Shown here: positions 56,022 through 64,000 of the stretch, one piece after another | How the letters are laid out: each line of letters starts with the position of its first letter | How positions within the stretch are numbered: the stretch's first letter is position 1 | Assembly (NCBI GenBank): GCA_017590115.1 | Contig: JAGGNK010006437.1 | Location: 587,659 to 651,658 of the forward strand | Source of the DNA: Montifringilla adamsi | Lineage: Eukaryota > Chordata > Aves > Passeriformes > Passeridae | Direction of reading: 5' to 3' | DNA: 64,000 nt | The notes under the pieces: model-generated | What the model saw: only the letters and a program-made list of their open reading frames with translations | Database searches by the model: none | What the model was told of the DNA's origin: nothing | Made by a program: the position numbers and the translations under genes

Positions 56022-56744
56022 TTATATGTAGTAAATATTCTGTAAGCACATGCAAAAACAAGGTAAAATTAACACTATTAATAAAGCTATAATGCTCACT
56101 ATAATGTTAACTTTAACAATAGAGCGTAACCATGATTTCAGGTCTAAAGATTTGAGCTATTTATCAATGCTGAAGCTTGATTCTACCTGTAAGTTTCCAG
56201 TTAACTTTCGCAGCTCAGGGAGCTGGGAGTGGATGGATTGTGAATGATTAGAGAGGTTCATGTAACACATGTTCTCAAATTCTTCACAGCTATGGTTCTG
56301 TGCTAATAAAAGAAAGTCAGTTGCAGCTCTATTCTGAAGTGATGCATGGTGAATAGAATTAACATCAAGTAAAAGGTTAGAAAGTGTTAAAAAGGTGGTA
56401 TTAATTTGTTTAGCGAGCTAGCATCTTAGCTTATTTAAAATGTCATGGACACCTGCTGCTGATACCCCTGGAGCCAGCAAGGATGCTGCTACTATGGCTC
56501 CTGGGGACTAAAATACTACATTGTTTTGGTAGTTAGTAACAAATGCATGGGTTATTTTTTTATTTTGATGATGGTGACGGTTCATATTTAAAATTATGGA
56601 TGTACTGGGTGTGAGTAGAGACAGTCGTTCAATTGCACATGGCCCTCCATTTAGCATTGATGGGACACCAGGCGAAGCACGGTCTTTACAAATTAAAAAG
56701 TAACCTGTTGGTAGCCGAATAGGGTCATTTGATGAGATTGACAT
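56022..56744 (-). pseudogene. env: env remnant (end of surface subunit and transmembrane subunit)
   Basis: One frame runs 241 codons from a Met codon at 56,744 to the terminal stop at 56,022 and is broken by three in-frame stops (56,508, 56,418 and 56,157). I see no frameshift. Features in order: a cysteine-containing segment with LPTGYFLICKDRA, as in avian retroviral surface subunits; an Ala/Leu-rich fusion-peptide-like stretch (about 56,440-56,500); an LQNRAA heptad region; then a CX6C motif whose Cys codons are at 56,286-56,288 and 56,265-56,267. The position that is the second of two adjacent cysteines in CX6CC families is Tyr here. A hydrophobic membrane anchor (about 56,045-56,130) follows. 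It is related to alpharetrovirus-like avian Env and is dead. It belongs to the provirus and probably lost its front part with the pol deletion. Confidence 0.85.
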
Positions 56745-56847
56745 TCTTTTGGTGGTATAGATGTACTAGGTTGTTGTATTATGATAAATAGCTATGTTGG
56801 AAGTTACAATAGTAGAGTAGTTTTTGGCTGGCAGCTGACTTTTATGT

Positions 56848-57279
56848 TTAAATGCTGCTGCGTATTCGGCCCCCGCGTCTCGCGCTGGCTTGCCCGGCCC
56901 TGACTGGCACTTCCCTCGCAACCGGTGCGCTTTCCCCACGGACAGCTGCTGTGCGAGCTTTTGCCACCGTGCGCGTCACTGGACCCGCGGTGCGCGTGAC
57001 CGCCGCCGCCACAGGCATCGAGCATGCCGCCGCCTCCACACGTGTCCTCGCCACCGCCGCATCTGCCCCGGCCTCTCCCGCAGCCCCTATCGCCCTTATG
57101 GTCCTGAACTTACACCACTCCGTTAATTCATGTACTGTGGGAGGATTCTGACAAAGCCCTGGTGCATACCCGTAAGCTAATGGCTGGGGGAGCTGTTTCT
57201 GCAAATCTATGTCCTTAATCTGATGCTTTTTTAAAAAGCAAGTAAATAAATAATATGCTTCTTGCCTTTCCATTACCAT
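56848..57279 (-). pseudogene. gag: gag start (matrix domain) fused to a GC-rich tail
   Basis: A 143-codon frame whose ATG lies about 180 nt downstream of the primer site, the normal gag position. The first 60 or so residues (MVMERQEAYYLFTCFLKKH... to HELTEWCKF) look like the N-terminal matrix domain of an avian beta- or alpharetroviral Gag. From about residue 63 the product becomes Ala/Arg/Val-rich because it reads a very CpG-rich block, and it ends after this without capsid, nucleocapsid or zinc knuckles. An overlapping minus frame at 56,804-57,025 reads the same block as Gly/Ser/His-rich sequence, so it is unclear which frame, if any, was used. Role in an intact virus: membrane targeting of Gag. 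Here it is truncated and non-functional. Confidence 0.72.
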
Positions 57280-57461
57280 TTTGAGAATTTCAGCGCTGAT
57301 GCAACTTCTACAAAGGTTTCGGTAGCACGTATCAGCAGGGCTCTTCTATAAGATCACCCCAGGTGCGGCACTTTTCGCTTTTTCAGCAGTGCTTATTCAC
57401 CGTCCTTGCTGCGACAGGACCCGAACGTGTTCACCGATCCACTGTGGTTGCCATCCCCAGT

Positions 57462-57479
57462 ATCACGTCAGGGTCACCA
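57462..57479 (-). other. Primer binding site, tRNA-Trp type
   Basis: On the minus strand, two bases after the 5' LTR end: TGGTGACCCTGACGTGAT. It agrees at 17 of 18 positions with the tRNA-Trp primer site of avian leukosis/Rous sarcoma viruses as I know it. Confidence 0.88.
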
Positions 57480-57481
57480 TT

Positions 57482-57846
57482 TGTGGAGTTCGGCAGGAGA
57501 AATGCGGCACGCAATATGAGTGATCAGCAAGTCTCAGAAGTTTATTGAATAGGCACACATATTTATAACAGTATTAATAAGGCTAATGCATATTGCAAAA
57601 AGCGAGCTCATTATTGGTTAGTTGTTTATCAGCTAACTATGCCTACATTTACATTCTTGTGGCTACTTTGTTGTGGCTTTTCTTTTTTTTTCTTTTTCAA
57701 CCTCATGTTGCAGGAAGGGCACAGTGACCTTGCCACATCTGAACACTGATTCCCCATTCCTGTCCTCGTCTCCTTCTTGCTTAACTAACGATATTATTCT
57801 AGCATGACCTTTGTCAACTAGCTAACTGTTCACAAAATCCTCTACA
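57482..57846 (-). mobile_element. 5' LTR of the compact provirus
   Basis: 365 bp, same ends as the 3' LTR. TATAAAT (minus) lies at 57,561-57,567 and AATAAA (minus) at 57,541-57,546. It lacks about 25 bp present near 55,800-55,835 of the other LTR, with a T-rich run in place. Confidence 0.92.
57561..57567 (-). promoter_or_regulatory. TATA box of the 5' LTR
   Basis: TATAAAT on minus, upstream of the primer site and gag. It is the presumed proviral promoter. Confidence 0.6.
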
Positions 57847-57852
57847 GGTCTA
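57847..57852. repeat. Target site duplication GGTCTA (right)
   Basis: Exact second copy of the left hexamer. Confidence 0.9.
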
Positions 57853-58755
57853 CAAGGGCCCACTTGAATAAGAATTATGATTGGTATCATTCAAAAATTT
57901 AGAGGATAGATTGGAAGTGTACTGAAAATAATTTATGTTTGATGAGTACCTATCATTCCCTCCAAGAAAATAAAGAGTGGAAAAGAATCCAGGGGACAAT
58001 CCTTCTAGTGTTGATCCAGCTTTTAGGAATGAGTTAGGTCTGCCACCTGTAGACTTATCTGAAATATACAGAATGAACACCTGTTTGAAATAATTTACCT
58101 TTAGTTTAAGAAGGGTATCTCCTATCACACTGTCAGAAGTTTTCAGTACATCTAAACTGGAAGAAGAACCAGTTATTCATCTTTATTGGACTGTACACTT
58201 TTACTCTCTAAACCTCCTTCTGTTAACAAAAATTGTAAACATTGTACAAAACACAAGACAGCTTAGCTTAGTGATGCTCAATGAAGCATTAGTGTGGCAT
58301 AATTTGATTCATTTGATTGTTTAATAATGCAAAACATAGTTTCTGCTTTATTACATAGCTGTTAATGCAGAAATGACATGCTTAAAAAAGATTTACTGTA
58401 TTACTATTTGCGTGTAGGTTTGCTTAATAGATGAATGTTTACTGCTCCTGTGAAATCAAAATATTTATTCAAGGCATTCTAGACTGAATAAAGACTGCCA
58501 TCTTCTGCTGCTACTGCAGCAGATAGAGGTACCCAGATTAGCCTTATAACATGACCATATGTTACACTAGCCTTTATCCAGTAGGGAGTATCTCCTTTCC
58601 CAGTAATGTAATAAGGGATGTGACTAGAGATATTTACAAAATATTTGGGGGATTTCACAACATGCTCTTTCCGGCTACATATCTTTATGCTTTTATTCCC
58701 TTTCTGAAGAACAGAGAGGGAGCAACCTGACAAAGGATTTAATTAAATCATAGAT
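57853..58755. other. Unique DNA
   Basis: 84- and 92-codon minus frames (58,479-58,733; 57,850-58,128) show no family that I recognise. Otherwise AT-rich. Confidence 0.5.
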
Positions 58756-58960
58756 TGTCATGGATTGACACTGGCACAGTGCCAGTGCCCCCAAGAAAGG
58801 TGTATCCCCCAAAATGGTTACTGTGAGATGTGACCCGGGAACAGAACAAAGCAGGCTCTAACTTGAGAATGGAGGAGAAAGACAGCACTTTATTAATCTA
58901 CATAGACACAAAAAGGAAGGGGAAAAAACTACACACACAACAATCCACAATAGAACACTT
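58756..58960 (-). mobile_element. LTR end fragment, minus strand
   Basis: Starts TGTCATGGATTGACACTGG, the reverse complement of the end expected for the LTR family at 6,300-6,860. It contains 'cactttattaatctacatag' (AATAAA on minus). It is cut on the right by CR1. Confidence 0.6.
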
Positions 58961-58967
58961 CCAAAGC

Positions 58968-59203
58968 AGATCATCCTGAGCTGGAAGGAACCCATAAGGA
59001 TCATGGAGGCAAACTTGTGGGTCTGCACAACCTTGTACCAGAGAGTGTTGTCCAAACACTTCTTGAGCTCTGTAAGGCTTGGTGCTGTGACGACTTCCCC
59101 AGGGAGCCTGTTCCAGTGCCTGACCACCCTCTGACTGAATTTTTTCCTGATACCTCCCCTGACAAAACTTCATGCCATTCCCTCTGATCCTTTTACTGGA
59201 CAT
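58968..59203 (-). mobile_element. CR1 3' end, antisense
   Basis: Minus-strand translation includes HWNRLPGEVVTAPSLTELK, the C-terminal signature of CR1 ORF2. Plus-strand blocks 'cttccccagggagcctgttc' and 'ttttttcctgatacctcccc' agree. It is a different CR1 subtype from 35,527-36,686 and lacks the octamer-like tail. Confidence 0.85.
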
Positions 59204-59545
59204 CAGATTTAATACATTAATCCATGCAATTATGAAGAATTAAAACAGATTGCAACTTCACTGCCAGCCTTCCCTCTCTACCCTGGCAGCATAACTGCCA
59301 TTACTGATGCCCATTCAAAATTAAAATTATTTAACTTAGCAACAGTTAATTTGTATGTGGTTCAAAAACTTATGCTGACTTTACTCAACTTTCATATACT
59401 CCAGGCATGACATGTGGAAGAGCAGGCCAGAATCCAAAGGGCTAATTTAGAATTCTGAGAATTTTTTTTTCTGTTTCAGCCCATAATTTATCAGATATCC
59501 TATGAACTCTAGGTAATTTAAAAATTATATTTTAAAAATAATTTT
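59204..59545. other. Unique AT-rich DNA
   Basis: Nothing recognised. Confidence 0.5.
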
Positions 59546-59551
59546 ATATAA

Positions 59552-59588
<37 letters not shown>
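59546..59588. repeat. (TA)n dinucleotide microsatellite
   Basis: About 20 TA units with one TG interruption; self-complementary, so it can form a cruciform. Confidence 0.95.
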
Positions 59589-62500
59589 AAGAGGCCAAAG
59601 AAATAAGATCCCAAACTAAAAGAAGTTTCAACATTAGTCATCTAATGCAAGAGATTAAATGAAGAAGTCCATGTGTCAGGGATACAGCTGATGAACTTTT
59701 CTGAAGAATTTTTTGCTAGAAAATACTCCTTTGTTCATGGAGAAATACTTCTAATGAATGTATGACCTAGTTTCAGAAGGATAAAAATTCTTAAAATGAG
59801 TTCTTAAAATCAGATATTGGGGTGTATGTGAGTCCTGGTACAAATAGGCAAGGGGAGAAAACATATCTCTGTCCCATGGTAGAAAAATTCACAAGTCAGA
59901 GCTGCTGGTGATATCTCCTCCAAGCTAACCATGGCTGTAGCCAAATATGTGTGAGACACATTCTAAGATACCCTTCTCCAGAAAGGACATTCATAGATTG
60001 AGAGTAAGAACATAAATAGACTTCACATGTATAAATCCAAACTCTGACCTACATATTTTTTCCTTTATTTCATTCAGTGAATGATTACCTTTTACAAAAC
60101 AGTACAGCTCCTGTGAGAGGAAAAAAACTTCATTACAGAACAACTACTTATTTAGGGTGTAAATCCAGAGCCCAAGGAGATGTAATAGTGCAAATTTCCT
60201 GATATGGATTAGGTAGAACAGCATTTTGAAAAAACTTAGAGGTTGGAAGACACCCAGAACATGGGTCCCTGATGTCAAAAGCAAGTGCCCTGATAAAAAA
60301 GCTACTGGATATTCTGGGAGTGGGGAAAGGTGATGAACATTGCTCTTCACCTTCTCATTTCTTTTTTTTTTTCTTCACTTTAACTGGATAGAAAGAGAAA
60401 GGATTTTGAAAAATCTCAAAGCTTCCACAGAACAAACATATATATAGAGATCTAACATTACTGACCCCTGTGATCTTTGGATCCAAGTAATACAAGGAGG
60501 GCTGGCAATGATATCAAAATCAGGGAGAAAGGAAACAAAAGAATAACACTGACATGAAGGAAGCAGGAGGGCACAAAGTAAGAAAAATTCCTTGACATTA
60601 AAGAGGCAGAGCTGAAACAAGACACAGGAGGGGAAAAAAAAAAGCAGCAGCAACAACAGCAACAAAAAAGTCGCTATCACTTATTTGAGGCAGTGACAAT
60701 TTCACATCAAAGACATTCATAACTTCACTGACATTCCTAACATATGTCCCCCTGTTTACCTTAAAAGGCAGATAAGTGCACTCCAGAGGGAAAAGAACCA
60801 AACTCACCTAACAGACTGAATGAGCTGTTTGCATTGCCCTTAAGAATGCCCACAGTCAGTATCAATTCATCTGACCATCTCTGCTCATTTTTCTCACCAT
60901 ATAAAGGGCCCTTCTTCACTAGACAACCAAATTCTAGCAACTAATCAACTAACAAATAGCTGGCTCAAGAAGAAAGCACCACAGCGCTGAGAAACCAAAC
61001 TAACATGTTCCCTTCCATTTCATTTGCTGGATTAACAACAGGCAACAGGCAATGCTATAAGGTATTTTTACCCTAAAAATACTGGACCCACCAATATTGT
61101 TCTTTCCAAGTGGCAAAAAAGAGAGGAAGCTGGGACCTAGAGAACATGTGCTTCCTCTCTTGTCACAGTCCAGCTGTAAGCACAAAATTTATTCCATAAC
61201 TTTTCTTTTAATTCCTCTCTAGTCAACTATTACCAAAAGAGGATTATTTGAGGAACAGTAAGGTTTCTATAGGTATGGGTTTGTTCTTTAATTTCATTCA
61301 TCAGAAATACCTGCATGGAAGACACTTAATCTCAACATAAACCATACCTGAGACTTCCTTAAAATGATCCTATGCCCTCATGATTACAACATAACACCAA
61401 ATCTGCATAAAGTAGGCTGTTTATTATGTTGTTTATAATCATTCAATTCTTGCCTAACATTGGCTTTTCTCAGTTTCCTTATCTGAAGACACAAATCAAA
61501 AGAATCCTGTTTTGACTGCACAATTTGATATGCTATGTGGTCTTTGCAGTGATTTGTTCTTAGGATTCTAAAATTATTCCTGTATGTCTAATGGTAGACT
61601 CCTCTTCAAACAGCAAGTATACTGTGTGCCCCAGTCATCTTTGATAATGTTGCTTGGTCTATAGAATCATGTAAGAGTAGCAGGCACAACTATATAAATA
61701 ATAATGATAAATGGGAGCTCAAAATGAGCTCATGGCAACACCTCAAAATGTGTAACACTGTAATTATATAACTATATTTTAAAATAGATATTTTCATCCT
61801 GCAAATGCCAGAATTTTCCATGAGACAGAAGTTCTGTATTTGCTAATTCCAGTTTTAGTTTCACTTAAAATAATAAACTATTCTTTGCATACTTCCCTTC
61901 CTTGCTCAACTGTGTTAATAATTCATGAACTCCTGGAGGAAAAAAAATAAAACAAATGAGGAGACTAGATCTGGTAATCCAGTATCCTTTCAAATTTAAA
62001 TGTTTTGTAAGTTTCATCAAAAGTGCATATGGCACTTGATTAAGCATTCTCATTTAGTGAATAAAAACAGGCAGTAAGTAAAAGTAGTAGATTATACTCT
62101 GAGTTTCAAGAGTAACACTCCAGAAATCAAGTTAAATACATAATTACTGTGTACTACCACAGCAGGTGTATTTTTTTTCAGCTATGCTGACTAAACTTGC
62201 AGTTAACTTTCAGTCTTCCGCTGGCTGAACTTCAGGGGTTGTCAGATACTGGTAAAAGAAACATAGTGTCAAAGCCAAAAGGGATTTAACTCAGAACTAC
62301 TACTCAGGAAAAACCAAAACCATCAGTGTTTAATGAATATTATTTTCATACTAAATCCAAAACACTGAACTGTACCAGCTACTTGGAATAAAATTAACTC
62401 TATCCCACATTAAACCAGGTCAGCTTGCTTTCTAAATAACAATTATTTCAAAAAGCAGCAATGCTGCAAATAAGGATTGCAAGCATCAGTGGGTGGTTTG

Positions 62501-63911
62501 GAATCTTTGTTATGTTGCTTAGTCTTTCCTTGAAAAACTGAATTTTCATGTTAATAGTTTTTTTTCCTGATTTTTTCCAGTTACAACTTCTGTTAGGGTT
62601 GGCATTGATCAGTAGTGTTTAAAAAATTACAAAGCAAAATCAAATTTTAAAACTAGTTCCTTTAGTGGAACAAAATTGCATAGTATTTTACTTTTAAAAG
62701 GAGCCTGCCTTTGTAAATATAAATCTAATTCTTTATTCTTTATTTGTAGAAATTACATTTTAAAGAAGATGTTGAAGAAGAATGAAAGAAAAAAGGGAAT
62801 AACATTTTGCACAAAAGGCAATGTTTCTGTCTGAAAAAGAAAATTGTAAGGTGAGGCAGAGTGAGCAAAGCACATTGTTTAGATCAAATGGCATGGAAAA
62901 ATATATGTACTCTTTTTGGAGACACCTCAAAAAAAACCCAACATGTTTTTAGATACTCTAAAGTTTGTGGAAATCTGATCTATTTTCCTTGTTGTTTACA
63001 CTAGTGACAATAAATTGATCTTTATAAAGACTTTTTGATTCCTTCATTCCTAAAGAATAATTCTGCAAAGCCTTTATGCAAGACAAATCAGAACTCAAGA
63101 TCCAAACACTATAGCTCCACATAGAAATGTAAAACTTTTCCTAAAAATACTTAAAAAATATTTAGGTAAAAGTCTCTCCATATGACTAAGAAAATTATGA
63201 CTTTTCAGAGGTATTTTTAGACAGTATAACTTAATTATCTAGTAGAAAAAAAGAGACACTTCTGTAATGTTTATACTGAGATTATAGATAGAGTTTCACA
63301 AAGCTCTCTTCTCTCATTGCTTGTGGACAGCAGTTTTTGTGAAAATAAATAAACTGCGCTTATAAAAAGATAATAATTGCACTTCATGAGTAAAACTTAA
63401 AATTTTTGGAGTTACATTACATTCTATGACAGTGAATCTCCTTATCACAAAAGTGCCAGCTCACCTGCCTTTTCCATAGGACCACCAGAGTTCCTCTATT
63501 CTCTTACTGCAATGTGTACGTGCAGTGCTCAAGTACTGATCCAAAAGCACAATGTAAATGCAGCACAGCAGGTGCTAATAAGCAGTTAAATAAAAATATT
63601 GTTCAAAAAAAGGGACCTAAGGCTATGCAAGAATAATTTTCTAATAACTAACTCTGGCTGTGTCATTTGGCCTAATTTTAAACATGGCAAAACTCCAGTT
63701 CAGTAGACTTACACCACATAATTTTATGGATTTCAGAAGTACTAAACATTGCTTTAGTAAATCACACAGCCTTAAAAATTCACAAAGCTTCCAATTCCTT
63801 GTGATTCAAGAGCAGACTCCTGTCACATCTATAATCTATCTATAATACTACCCTCTGCATAGCAATCATTATTAAAGAAAAACGTACAAGAAGTTCTATT
63901 TATAAAAAATA
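59589..63911. other. Unique AT-rich DNA, no gene seen
   Basis: Open frames of 61-101 codons (for example 60,375-60,680 minus) lie over low-complexity CAG/CAA and A-rich patches (60,637-60,667). No exon, repeat family or RNA gene is recognised. Confidence 0.55.
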
Positions 63912-63916
63912 CAGAA

Positions 63917-63952
<36 letters not shown>

Positions 63953-64000
63953 AACCCCAAAAAAAAAAAAAACAAAAAAAAAAAAAACCAAAAAAAAAAA
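63912..64000. repeat. Long A-rich tract at window end
   Basis: At least 80 bp, nearly all A, with isolated C or CC and one CAACCCC. It runs to the last base, so its true end is outside the window. Confidence 0.93.

Larger units (their letters stand above)
55596..57846 (-). mobile_element. Compact endogenous retrovirus: LTR-PBS-gag start-env end-PPT-LTR
   Basis: A 2,251-bp provirus on the minus strand with both LTRs, a tRNA-Trp-type primer site, the start of gag, the C-terminal part of env, a polypurine tract and a perfect 6-bp target duplication. The rest of gag, all of protease/pol and the front of env are absent. A full provirus would be about 7-9 kb. The clean target duplication and paired LTRs show that it integrated by retroviral integrase. 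The deletion either came in before integration (a defective, complemented genome) or later in place. The LTRs differ by a 25-bp deletion and well over a dozen substitutions, mostly transitions, so the copy is not very recent. It cannot replicate. Confidence 0.92.

Noticed and set aside
58479..58733. Minus-strand 84-codon frame
   Set aside because: No motif or family recognised and no splice context; left as unique DNA.
63912..64000. Terminal A-rich tract as the tail of a retrogene
   Set aside because: The sequence before it (63,500-63,910) is AT-rich unique DNA with no transcript-like features. The tract runs off the window, so its far side cannot be judged.

Overview
This window is nuclear DNA of a bird, most likely a songbird. 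The evidence is AT-rich unique DNA carrying CR1 (chicken repeat 1) LINE pieces with their typical octamer-like 3' ends, many LTRs of families I recognise from passerine genomes, and a small endogenous retrovirus with a tRNA-Trp primer binding site of the avian alpharetrovirus kind. I find no host protein-coding gene, tRNA or rRNA, no CRISPR array, and nothing prokaryotic. Almost all open reading frames are under 150 codons and come from chance or from repeats. The window reads as intergenic or deep intronic sequence.

Layout. 1-1.1 kb: CR1 3' end with a second CR1 tail nested in it. 1.1-6.3 kb: unique DNA with a tetranucleotide repeat and A-tracts. 6.3-7.9 kb: an old LTR and a second, minus-strand LTR. 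10.2-10.9 kb: a plus-strand ERVL-type LTR. 14.8-15.5 kb: CR1. 15.8-28.2 kb: the most rearranged part. It holds an LTR split by a 1.4 kb insert between 29-bp direct repeats, an LTR-within-LTR (each with 5-bp target duplications), and a 2,501-bp direct duplication whose copies (21,491-23,991 and 25,672-28,172) are separated by 1,680 bp of foreign sequence. 28.6-29.9 kb: an ancient CR1 cut by a short LTR. 30.0-31.1 kb: another nested LTR pair. 31.1-35.5 kb: unique. 35.5-36.7 kb: antisense CR1 with a recognisable reverse-transcriptase box. 36.7-44.4 kb: unique, with a very G-rich tract. 44.4-51.8 kb: a cluster of at least seven LTRs. 55.6-57.8 kb: a compact provirus (LTR, PBS, gag start, env end, LTR) with a 6-bp target duplication. 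58.8-59.2 kb: LTR and CR1 fragments. 59.2-64 kb: unique DNA ending in a long A-rich tract.

Nothing here acts together as a pathway. The functional content is retroelement parts (promoters, polyadenylation signals, priming sites, dead gag, env and RT remnants). The main interest is structural: a recent, nearly identical duplication with a foreign insert and short sequence matches at its junctions, a minimal internally deleted provirus with an unusual GC-rich block, and small insertions with direct repeats. Repeat family assignments rest on my memory of avian repeats and on the sequence; no database search was run. Ends given without a target duplication are approximate.
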